The position numbers were made by a program, and so were the translations under genes. A stretch of 64,000 bases of DNA from DATJFQ01 sp035492775 (GTDB taxonomy: Bacteria; Acidobacteriota; Vicinamibacteria; Vicinamibacterales; 2-12-FULL-66-21). The DNA lies in contig DATJIW010000078.1 in the NCBI GenBank assembly GCA_035492775.1, positions 80,318 to 144,317 on the forward strand. The letters run 5' to 3'. A model generated the notes under the pieces. It made no database searches, was not told the DNA's origin, and worked only from the letters and a program-made list of their open reading frames with translations. Below are positions 42,582 to 50,917 of the stretch, one piece after another; the stretch's first letter is position 1, and each line of letters opens with the position of its first letter.

Positions 42582-45074
42582 ATGACAAAGACGCGGCGCG
42601 AGCCATTGATTCCAACGGCGGACGCGGTGCGCCACGCGATCCGCACCGCGTGGCGCGGCCTCCGCCGCGCTCCCGCGCTGACGGTCCTCATCGTCGCGAT
42701 GCTCGCAATGGGCATTGCTGCGGCGACCGCGATATTCAGCCTCGTGGAGGTCCTCCTGCTGCGCCCGGTGGCCGGGGTCGCCGACTCCGCGCGGGTGGTC
42801 TCCGTGGAACGAAGCGGCAGGGGCACGATCGACATCTTCTCGTATCCCGATTACCTCGACCTTCGCGACGGCGTCTCGTCCGACCTGGATCTGGCGGCAT
42901 TCAGGCGCGCCTCGTTCGATGTCCGGGGGGATCAGAGCCTGCACGTCACGGGCGCGCTCGTCAGCGGCAACTATTTCGACGTGCTCGGCGTGCGCGCTCG
43001 GCTGGGCCGCACTCTCGACACCGCGGATGCGAGCGCCACCGTCGCCGTGATCGGTCATGCGTGCTGGCGGCAGCTCTTTGGCGGAAGCCCCGACGTGATC
43101 GGCCGCCCGATGGGCATCAACGGCCATCCGTTCACGATCGTGGGCGTGCTGCCGCCGGCATTCGAAGGAACGTATCCCGGGCAGATCGACATGGTGTGGG
43201 TCCCCCTCTCGGCACAACCTCTCGTGATGCCCCGTATGTCGCGGGGAGTCCTCGGCAATCGGAACTCGCGGTGGGTCCAGATCATGGGGCGCCTGAGAGG
43301 ATCCGCCTCGGAGGCGAGCGCTGGCGTGCGGCTGGAGGCAACGGGCCATCAGATCGCGCAGGCGTTCCCCGGCGATCACGCGGAGGGAACCGTAACGCTT
43401 CGCGGCGGATTGGGACTCGCGTCCGACGATCGCGTGCAGATGTCTCGCCTGCTGTCCGTGCTCGGCGCGGCTGCGGCACTCCTGCTTTCCATCGCGTGCG
43501 GAAACGCGGCGAACCTGCTGCTCGCGCGGGTGCAGGACCGTCGTCGTGAAATCGAAATCCGGCGCGCGCTCGGCGCAAGTTCCGGGCGACTGGCCATCGA
43601 CCTTCTGGCCGAAGGAGCGATCCTCGCGGCCGCATCGGCCGCGTGTGGCGTGTGGCTGGCACCAAGAGCCGTCGTGTGGCTGACCGCACTCGCGGGTCCC
43701 GGTTACGGCATCGCGCCGCACACAGACGTCGTGGACTGGCGTGCCGGCGCATTCGCGGTCGCGATCTCGATCCTGATCACGCTCGTCTTCACGATGCTGC
43801 CGCTCCGTGGAATCGCGGCCACGCGCACTCACTTCGCGTTGCGGTCGAGCGGACGTACGGCTTCTACGCGGCGGACCGCCGTACGGTCAGCGCTCGTGGC
43901 GCTCCAGGTGGCGTTCTCCGTGATCCTCGGCGTCGGCGCCGCTCTCGGCCTGCGCACGATGCACAACATTGACGCGATCGACCCTGGTTACGCCACGTCC
44001 GGCCTCACGACGGCGACGTATGCGCTCGATCTGCATGGTTATACCGGCGAGCGCAGCGCGCAGTTCTTCCAACGGCTTGCGGACTCGTTGCGATCGGAGC
44101 CTGGCATCGGCGCCGTCAGCTGGTCGACGGCTGTCCCCCCCGTGCTGTACGGCGGCCGCCGGTCGGTCTTCCGGCTCGGAGAAGCGCCGCCGCAACAGGA
44201 ACTGCAGCAGCACGAGGAGACGCTCGGCGTGCGGACCGACGAGGCGAGCGTCGGCCCGCATTTTTTCGACGCAATGCGGATTGCCATGCATAGCGGCCGT
44301 GGATTCACGGAGCAGGACCGACCGGGAGCGCAGGCGGTTGCTGTCGTGAACCGCGCACTCGCCGAACGACTGTGGCCCGGCCAGGAACCAATAGGGAAGT
44401 TTCTGGAAGCGCCTCCGTACAGCGGCGGCGTGCCGCCTCCGATGCAGGTAGTTGGAGTGGCGGAGGATACCCGACACGAGTCGCTGCTGAGCAGCACGGG
44501 GCCGGTGTTGTACCTGCCCTTCCTTCAGAATCCGGATACACGTGCCACGCTGATAATGCAGTCGACCGAGACCGGACTGGCCGCAGCAGCGCTCAGACGC
44601 GCGAGTGCGGCCATCGATCCGGATGTACCGGCGACTGCCATTCAGGACATTGCCGACTACGACGCGGCGACGCTCTGGGAACAGCGTTCCGTGGCGGCCG
44701 CATTCGGCCTGTTCGCAATCACTGCCCTCGCGCTGGCGGCAATCGGCGTCTACGCCGTGCTGGCGCACGACGTCGCGTCGAGGAGGCGCGAGCTGGCGAT
44801 TCGCGTGGCGCTCGGCGCGTCCACCAGGCGCGTGGCGGGGCTCGTGGTTCGTGAAGCCGTGCGGCTGGCACTCATGGGCGCTTCGGCGGGGACGGTGCTG
44901 GCGCTCGCTGGCAGCGGACGTTTGCGGGACGTTCTGTTCGGCGTCAATCCCCGCGATCCGGTGGCCATGACGGCGGTGCCCGTCTTGCTGCTGGCGGTCG
45001 CGGCGCTGGCGAGCGCGGTTCCCGCGCATCGCGCCGCCCAGGCCGATCCAGGCGAGGCGCTCCGCGCCGAATAG
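42582..45074 (+). CDS. ADOP-type MacB-like ABC permease
   Basis: An 830-residue permease with the duplicated FtsX/MacB architecture described as 'acidobacterial duplicated orphan permease'. There are two copies of (TM helix - large extracytoplasmic MacB_PCD domain - three TM helices). Copy 1 includes APALTVLIVAMLAMGIAAAT, then RRREIEIRRALGAS. Copy 2 ends with the matching RRRELAIRVALGAS. No ATPase is encoded beside it, hence 'orphan'. Its substrate is unknown. It is coupled to the beta-propeller gene and convergent with the fusion gene at 45093. Confidence 0.9.
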   Translation: MTKTRREPLIPTADAVRHAIRTAWRGLRRAPALTVLIVAMLAMGIAAATAIFSLVEVLLLRPVAGVADSARVVSVERSGRGTIDIFSYPDYLDLRDGVSSDLDLAAFRRASFDVRGDQSLHVTGALVSGNYFDVLGVRARLGRTLDTADASATVAVIGHACWRQLFGGSPDVIGRPMGINGHPFTIVGVLPPAFEGTYPGQIDMVWVPLSAQPLVMPRMSRGVLGNRNSRWVQIMGRLRGSASEASAGVRLEATGHQIAQAFPGDHAEGTVTLRGGLGLASDDRVQMSRLLSVLGAAAALLLSIACGNAANLLLARVQDRRREIEIRRALGASSGRLAIDLLAEGAILAAASAACGVWLAPRAVVWLTALAGPGYGIAPHTDVVDWRAGAFAVAISILITLVFTMLPLRGIAATRTHFALRSSGRTASTRRTAVRSALVALQVAFSVILGVGAALGLRTMHNIDAIDPGYATSGLTTATYALDLHGYTGERSAQFFQRLADSLRSEPGIGAVSWSTAVPPVLYGGRRSVFRLGEAPPQQELQQHEETLGVRTDEASVGPHFFDAMRIAMHSGRGFTEQDRPGAQAVAVVNRALAERLWPGQEPIGKFLEAPPYSGGVPPPMQVVGVAEDTRHESLLSSTGPVLYLPFLQNPDTRATLIMQSTETGLAAAALRRASAAIDPDVPATAIQDIADYDAATLWEQRSVAAAFGLFAITALALAAIGVYAVLAHDVASRRRELAIRVALGASTRRVAGLVVREAVRLALMGASAGTVLALAGSGRLRDVLFGVNPRDPVAMTAVPVLLLAVAALASAVPAHRAAQADPGEALRAE

Positions 45075-45092
45075 CCTTGCCGTGGCCGCCGG

Positions 45093-48000
45093 CTACGTAT
45101 CGGTTAATGCGCGGTGCAATGCGGCAACGATCAAATCAGCATCCGCGGTCGTCAGCGGCATCGGCCCGCGCATCTTGATGACATTGTGATGCGGTCCGTC
45201 GGTGCCAGTGAGTACGCGCAGCTCGCGCATCCGGTTCACGATCGCCGCCGCCTCTTCCGCCGCCGGTTCCAGCGTCCGTCGATCGCGCACGAGTTCGACT
45301 CCCACGAACAGGCCCGAGCCGCGCACGTCGCCAATCAGCTCGTGCTGCGTTTGAAGCTGCCGCAATCCTGCGATCAGGTGCTTCCCGACCGCAAGCGCGT
45401 GGGCTTGACGCCCTTCGTCGATTGTCGCGCGAAGGGTGGCGAGTCCCGCCGCGCACGCTGCGGTACTGCCGCCGAACGTGCTGAAGAACTCCATCCCGTT
45501 GTCGAAGCTGTCCGCAATTTCTCTGGTGGTCACCACCGCTCCGAGCGGATAGCCGTTGGCGATCGGCTTGCCGAGCACGACGATATCGGGTATGACGCCA
45601 TGCTGTTCGAAGGCCCAGAAATGCGTTCCAACGCGGCCGAATCCGGTTTGCACCTCATCCGCGATCGTCAGGCCGCCCGCCTCGCGCACGAGACGGTACA
45701 CCTCTGACAAGAATCCATCCGGCAGCATGATCTGGCCGCCGACGCTCGGGCAGGTCTCGGCGATATAGCCGCACAACCGGCCACCGCCCGTGCGCACGCG
45801 ATCGATCACCGCGCCCACCTCGCGCGCGTACTTCACGCCGGCCTCGGGATCGCTCGCACGGTATGGGCCGCGGTACACGTCCGGCACCGGCGATTGGTGC
45901 ACCCAGCCGGGCGGTGGTTCGCCGCCGGGGCCTCGGTGCTTGTACGGGCTGATGTCGATCAGTGTCGTCGTATGGCCGTGATAGGCCGCATCCATCACGA
46001 CGAGGTCGCGCGAGTGTGTGTGTGTATGTGCAAGGCGCAGCGCCAGCTCGTTCGCCTCGCTGCCCGATGCAGTGAAGAAGCAGACGCGGAGCGGCGGCGG
46101 AAAGCACTCCGTCAACGCCGTCGCGTACTCGACGACGATCTCCTGAAGGTATCGCGTGTTGGTGTTGAGAATCCCCAGCTGCGAGGCCGCCGCGCGGACG
46201 ACGGCGGGATGCGAGTGGCCGACGTGGGGGACGTTGTTGTACGCGTCGATGTACGTGCGTCCAGCCTCGTCGAAGACGTATTGCATCCACCCGCGTACGA
46301 GCTGCAGCGGACGCGCGCCGTACGAAAGACTCACGTTGGACCCGAACCGGCTCCGCCTCGATGCGAGCAGATCGCTCGCAGGCAAATGGCCGACGAACCG
46401 CTCCGGCGGAATTCCGAGGAGCAGGTTCGGGTCCGGAGACAGGCTCAGCCACGTACCTGCTTCGCCGGGCGGTGCGACGCCGTTGAAATTGCACGGCACG
46501 TCCAACATATCCGCGATGATCTGGAAATGGACATGCGGCCACCAGTCGCCGTTGGCCGGCGGCGCGCCGACGGAGCCGATTCGGTGTCCTGCCGCAATCG
46601 GCGTTCCCGGAGTCAGTTCGAGCACACCGCGATCGAGATGGCCGTAGAGCGTGTAGAACGTCAGCGGGCCGGAATCGTCCGCGACGTCGTGGCGCAAGAC
46701 GATGACGGGTCCGTAGTCCAGCCGTTGCGCGGCGTCCATGACGCCGTGCACGACGCCGTCCAGGGGCGCGAAGAGCGGCGCGCCTGGCGCGAGCGTCAGG
46801 TCGATGCCGAGGTGAATCGTCCGTCGCTCGTCGGTGACGGCGCCGCTCGCATACGCGTCCGTTGCGTAGAGCACACGCGGCTCGCCGTAGCCTCCGGCGG
46901 CAACGTCGGCACCTGCGGCGCTCATCGCATCGAACACACGGCGCGTCAATGGCCCGGCCGCATTCTCCGCCGGATCGCTGCTGACGAGCGGACTGCCAAC
47001 GCTCAAATCGAGACCGAGTACCGGTGTGACGCGGAGGTCGCGTCCGGTGAGGTGCGCGAACGTTCCCGCTTTCGCACGCAGCCAGCCCGCGATCCGGGAA
47101 GACTGCGCGACTGCCGCCAGACCGCACGCGTCGCGAAGACGATACCGCGCCAGCCGCGGGTGAATGCGCGCGAGCCGCGGAAGCGTCTCGCGAATGGACT
47201 CCTGGCTGACACCCAGGTACTCGTCGCCGGGCCGCTCCGACTGCTGAACGCCCGCAACGGCCACGCTGACGGCGAGCCGCAGGCACATCAGCGGAAACAG
47301 CACGGCGAACTCGTCGTCCGTCAGCGGCCGGACCGCGTGGTAGCCGCGCGCCACTGCCGCGGCGGCGGCGAGCGGATCCTGTTCGCCCAGCGAGGCGTAG
47401 GCCATCGCGACCGCGAGGCCGTTCACCGTGTGGCTGAAGACCATGTCGCCGAAGTCGACGAGCCCGGTGACGCGCTCGGCCCGCCTGTTCACGAGCACGT
47501 TGTGGTCGTTCGCGTCGTTGTGGATCACGCTGCGGGCGAGCGTCGCCAGGCGTGGAACGACGGATGTTTCGTGCAGCCGCAGGAATCCTTCTACGACACC
47601 GCGCAACTCGTGATTGGCCATGCGCGGCAGTTCCCGCCGGATGATGGCTGGTGCCGCGTGCAGGTCCCAGTGGAATTCGCGGTGCAGCGCCGGATGGTCG
47701 AAGTGCTCGAGCGCGGCGTCGATCGTCGCGACCGCGTTGCCCATGGTCTCGAGAAGCGCGCCGCTGCGCCACCTCACCCGCGCGAGCGGCTCGCCGTCGA
47801 TCCACGTGATCAGGCGCACGCGATGGACGCCGCTCTGACCGATCTCTGCGCCGGCACGTGTGGAAACGAGCGTCGGCGTGAGGCCGGTCGCCGAGAGCTG
47901 CCGCATGGCGGCGTTCTCGGCCTCGAGCATGGCGGTCGTCTCGCGCGCGTTGGCGATTTTGAGGACGTATCGCGCGCCGTCCGCGGCGTCGAGCCGAATG

Positions 48001-48119
48001 TTGCAATCCCGCTCGCTCGGAAGGGACGCCGCAGTCGCGTCGATGCCGTACAGCTCGCGCGCGATCCGGACGGCGGTCTGTTCGCCCACGTCGGGCGGAT
48101 CGGCGAAGAAGGTCGGCAC
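45093..48119 (-). CDS. Three-domain fusion: APH-like kinase, M23 peptidase-like, class III aminotransferase/phospholyase
   Basis: A 1008-residue protein. Residues 1-320 are an aminoglycoside-phosphotransferase/hydroxylysine-kinase-like domain (VIHNDANDHNVLVN, Asp202; GLVDFGDM, Asp222). Residues about 425-540 are an M23 domain with the full metal site (HLGID, H436/D440; LYGHL, H494; WPHVHF, H529/H531). Residues about 590-1008 are a class III PLP enzyme (GSEANELALRLAH, ADEVQTGFGRV, lysine K851 in VVLGKPIANGYPLG). Eukaryotic relatives of the first and last parts phosphorylate and then lyse hydroxylysine or ethanolamine phosphate, so a two-step degradation of a cell-wall-related amine is plausible. 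The GTG start is the only long option. It is convergent with the ADOP gene. Confidence 0.85.
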   Translation of the reverse strand: MPTFFADPPDVGEQTAVRIARELYGIDATAASLPSERDCNIRLDAADGARYVLKIANARETTAMLEAENAAMRQLSATGLTPTLVSTRAGAEIGQSGVHRVRLITWIDGEPLARVRWRSGALLETMGNAVATIDAALEHFDHPALHREFHWDLHAAPAIIRRELPRMANHELRGVVEGFLRLHETSVVPRLATLARSVIHNDANDHNVLVNRRAERVTGLVDFGDMVFSHTVNGLAVAMAYASLGEQDPLAAAAAVARGYHAVRPLTDDEFAVLFPLMCLRLAVSVAVAGVQQSERPGDEYLGVSQESIRETLPRLARIHPRLARYRLRDACGLAAVAQSSRIAGWLRAKAGTFAHLTGRDLRVTPVLGLDLSVGSPLVSSDPAENAAGPLTRRVFDAMSAAGADVAAGGYGEPRVLYATDAYASGAVTDERRTIHLGIDLTLAPGAPLFAPLDGVVHGVMDAAQRLDYGPVIVLRHDVADDSGPLTFYTLYGHLDRGVLELTPGTPIAAGHRIGSVGAPPANGDWWPHVHFQIIADMLDVPCNFNGVAPPGEAGTWLSLSPDPNLLLGIPPERFVGHLPASDLLASRRSRFGSNVSLSYGARPLQLVRGWMQYVFDEAGRTYIDAYNNVPHVGHSHPAVVRAAASQLGILNTNTRYLQEIVVEYATALTECFPPPLRVCFFTASGSEANELALRLAHTHTHSRDLVVMDAAYHGHTTTLIDISPYKHRGPGGEPPPGWVHQSPVPDVYRGPYRASDPEAGVKYAREVGAVIDRVRTGGGRLCGYIAETCPSVGGQIMLPDGFLSEVYRLVREAGGLTIADEVQTGFGRVGTHFWAFEQHGVIPDIVVLGKPIANGYPLGAVVTTREIADSFDNGMEFFSTFGGSTAACAAGLATLRATIDEGRQAHALAVGKHLIAGLRQLQTQHELIGDVRGSGLFVGVELVRDRRTLEPAAEEAAAIVNRMRELRVLTGTDGPHHNVIKMRGPMPLTTADADLIVAALHRALTDT

Positions 48120-48165
48120 CCGCTGATTATGGCGGATGCCGGCCGCCGGGCGCGTGCTGAGCGGC

Positions 48166-50349
48166 TTACCGCCCGTCGTCGCCGCGATCGCGCCGCCGGA
48201 TTAAGTCATCGACGCTCAAATTCGTCACGCCGCGCTGCTGCAGGCGGCGGATGTAATCGAGGTCCACGCCGTGGTCGCGCATGCGGATCATGGAATCGAT
48301 CGGCAGGTCTTTGTAGCCGAGGCCCGCGAGACCGCGGGCGTACTCCGGATCGACGCCGTGGTCGCGCATCCGGACGAGCATATCGATCGAGACGTTCTTG
48401 TAGCCCGCATCCGCGAGGCCTCGCACGTACTCGGGATCCACGCCGTGGTCGCGCATGTGAATGAGCGTATCGACCGGCACGTCCTTGTAACCGGACGATG
48501 CGACCGCTCGGGCGAATTCGGGATCGACGCCGTGGTCGCGCGCCTTGACGAAATCAGCGACATCCGCCGACTTGTATCCGATGTCGCGCATGCCCTTGAC
48601 GTACTCGGGATCCACCCCATGGTCGCGGAGCCGCACGAGCTCGTCGGCCTCGAGCTTCGGGAAACCCTGAGCGGCCATGCCCTTCACGTAGTCGGGATCG
48701 ACCCCATGGTCGCGCATCCGGACCAGGGGCTCGAGCGCGCCCAGCTTGTAGCCGAGCGCCGACATTCCCTTCACGTAGTCCAGGCTCACACCGTGTTCTG
48801 CTGCGCGCACGAGTGTGTGCACGTCCGGCAGGGCGTAACCCTCGGCCTTGATGCCTTCAATGTAGGTAACTCCGACGTCCGCCATCGCCAGCCGGTATTG
48901 CTCCTGCGGTGTCGGCGCGCCGAGGCCATACTTCGCGATGCGCGACGGAAACGCCGGGTCGGGAGCGAAACTGTATGTCCCGCCGCACATCTGGCTGCGG
49001 CACACGCCATCGAACGTGAACGCGCCCGCATCACGCCGGCTCACGAAATGAACCGTGCCGTCGACGATGCGTCCGCCACGGATGGCGGCCGTCATTCCAG
49101 GTTCGTTCAGCCCTTCGAACCGCGACATGGGAACCGTGGTCCCGTTTTGGGAGTGCGTCGTCCGCAAACTGACGTAGACCATACCCGGCCGCCCGGACGG
49201 ACGGAGTTCCCATGTCCCGGCAAATTCCTGGGTGTCGGAACGATCGCGATTCTGTGTCACGAGCCCGGCGCGCGGGACGCCTCCAGGAGTGCCCGCGGAC
49301 AGCACTTCGGCGTTCCGGGGCACGGCCTTCGCCTGCAACGCGGCAATCGGAACGAGGAGCAAACAGGACACGACAGCTGCCGCCAATTTGAGACGGCGCG
49401 TCAGGGGCCGTCGGTTACGGTCGTCGTCGATGACGGCGAGAAGGCGCTGTTCGAGCTGCCGTGCGCGAGCCATGCCGAGGGCCGGCGCGGGCGCCGGTAC
49501 GCCGCGAAACGCGTGCGCGATCTCGAGGAGATGACCCGCGTACTCGCGCGCGACCGTGCCTGCCGTTATCACGCGATCGTCGCACGCGAATTCCCGTTCG
49601 ACCCGCAGCCGTCGTGCGGCCAACCATACGCCCGGGTGCGGCCAGTAGAGAGCACACGCGAGCGCGGCAAACCGCTGTGCGAGACAGTCGGCGCGCGCCA
49701 CGTGCGCCAGCTCGTGAAGAATCACGGCCGTTCTCCGCTCGGTACTCCATCGCGCTGAACCGGAGGGCAGCACGATGGCCGCGTGCCGCGTACCGAACGT
49801 GAACGGCATCACCTCGTCGTCGGCCCGCAGCAGGCGAACCGGGCGGCGAATCTGCAGCTGGCGCGCGCACGTGCGTGCGAGCTCAATCGAATCACCATCC
49901 ACGACAACCTCTGACCGTGCGATGAGTCGTCTTAGGGCAAACTGCCCGATCACCAACCGCGCCAGCAGGAACGCAACGCCTGCCGAATAGAGCGCGAAGG
50001 CGAACCAGATGGGATCGAATGACCGGCGCGCCGCGATGGCGGACGCGGGCTGCGCCGGAGCCGCTGTCACTGCGAGTGGCGCCGATGCGCCTCGAGAAAT
50101 GGTGAACGGCGCCCGCGTGATTGCGTCTGCCACATCGGCCCGTACTGCGGCCGGGACCGGGATGTGGACGGACCAGGCGGGAAGCGCGGCAACCGCGAGC
50201 GGGAGCACGAGCAGGGCGAGGACGGTCATCGTCCACACGAAATGCCGTGTGGCGGCGGATCCGCGCCGGCGGGTCACCAGATCAACCAGCGCGGCAACCG
50301 CAAGGACGACCGATGCCTTGATCGCGAGGTCAAGGGCCAACGTACTCAT
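48166..50349 (-). CDS. M56 (BlaR1-like) sensor metalloprotease with C-terminal 29-residue repeats
   Basis: A 727-residue membrane protease. N-terminal helices (about 5-60 and 112-135) surround a cytosolic M56 domain with zinc motif HELAH (212-216) and a downstream REFACDD. Another membrane helix (about 330-352) leads to an extracytoplasmic part. That part has a beta-rich domain (VHFVSRRDAGAFTFDG) and then about seven 29-residue repeats (LVRMRDHGVDPEYVRGL and kin, about 513-727) instead of the penicillin-binding domain of BlaR1. It overlaps the BlaI gene by four bases, giving a classic signal-protease/repressor pair. The sensed ligand is unknown. The secreted protein at 62753 has the same two extracytoplasmic modules. 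Confidence 0.88.
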   Translation of the reverse strand: MSTLALDLAIKASVVLAVAALVDLVTRRRGSAATRHFVWTMTVLALLVLPLAVAALPAWSVHIPVPAAVRADVADAITRAPFTISRGASAPLAVTAAPAQPASAIAARRSFDPIWFAFALYSAGVAFLLARLVIGQFALRRLIARSEVVVDGDSIELARTCARQLQIRRPVRLLRADDEVMPFTFGTRHAAIVLPSGSARWSTERRTAVILHELAHVARADCLAQRFAALACALYWPHPGVWLAARRLRVEREFACDDRVITAGTVAREYAGHLLEIAHAFRGVPAPAPALGMARARQLEQRLLAVIDDDRNRRPLTRRLKLAAAVVSCLLLVPIAALQAKAVPRNAEVLSAGTPGGVPRAGLVTQNRDRSDTQEFAGTWELRPSGRPGMVYVSLRTTHSQNGTTVPMSRFEGLNEPGMTAAIRGGRIVDGTVHFVSRRDAGAFTFDGVCRSQMCGGTYSFAPDPAFPSRIAKYGLGAPTPQEQYRLAMADVGVTYIEGIKAEGYALPDVHTLVRAAEHGVSLDYVKGMSALGYKLGALEPLVRMRDHGVDPDYVKGMAAQGFPKLEADELVRLRDHGVDPEYVKGMRDIGYKSADVADFVKARDHGVDPEFARAVASSGYKDVPVDTLIHMRDHGVDPEYVRGLADAGYKNVSIDMLVRMRDHGVDPEYARGLAGLGYKDLPIDSMIRMRDHGVDLDYIRRLQQRGVTNLSVDDLIRRRDRGDDGR

Positions 50350-50741
50350 CGCCTGCCTCCTTGTTCCCGGGCACGCTTCAAGAGCGTGCTCAACCGCTGG
50401 TACTCGTCGTCCGAGAGCGGCTCGCCGCTCATATCGAGCAGCGCCGCGGCGGCCGACCCGGGTGAGTTGTTGAAGAACGTGCGCACCAGCTGCTTCAGCG
50501 CCGTCCGGCTCGCGGCCTCCGGCGCGACGGCGGGGAAATATACGAAGCGCGGGCCTTCGTACTCGCGGCCGAGCAGCCGCCGGTCGATCATGATGTCGAG
50601 CAATTTTCGAACGCTCGAGGCGCTCGAGGCATCCGGCAGCTCGGCGCGGATCTCTTCGACCGTTGCCCGCCGCCGGCGGTGCAGGATTTCCATGATTTGC
50701 GCTTCGCGGCGCGTCAGGTTCGTCTGTGACAAGCGGTTCAT
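50346..50741 (-). CDS. BlaI/MecI-family transcriptional repressor
   Basis: A 131-residue winged-helix repressor. LTRREAQIMEILHRRRRATV, then EEIRAELPDASSASSVRKLL and REYEGPRFVYFPAV match the BlaI family, followed by the dimerisation helices with the cleavage region. It lies directly upstream of the M56 gene (4-base overlap), so cleavage by the M56 protease would derepress targets. Start at MNRLSQTNLT. Two palindromes just upstream of the gene are likely operators. Confidence 0.88.
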   Translation of the reverse strand: MNRLSQTNLTRREAQIMEILHRRRRATVEEIRAELPDASSASSVRKLLDIMIDRRLLGREYEGPRFVYFPAVAPEAASRTALKQLVRTFFNNSPGSAAAALLDMSGEPLSDDEYQRLSTLLKRAREQGGRR

Positions 50742-50764
50742 GAACGCGTCATCGGACCTTGTGG

Positions 50765-50799
50765 GCGCGAAAAATTTCGCGCACAGCGAATATATTCGC
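50765..50799. promoter_or_regulatory. Pair of palindromes (GCGAA...TTCGC) between blaI-like and VPS10-like genes
   Basis: GCGCGAAAAATTTCGCGC (50765-50782) and GCGAATATATTCGC (50786-50799) are perfect or near-perfect palindromes with shared half sites. Positioned 24 bases before the BlaI start and 119 bases before the divergent VPS10-like start, they suit BlaI-dimer binding affecting both promoters. Confidence 0.55.
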
Positions 50800-50917
50800 G
50801 CGCGCCGGTGTCTGTCAAGCCTCCGCGTTTGAGAGGCCTCGAACTCCCGCACCACCCGCCCCCGCACCTGATAAAATTCGCTCCCTCTCTTTTTATCCGT
50901 CCTGTTCGGAGGAGCCA

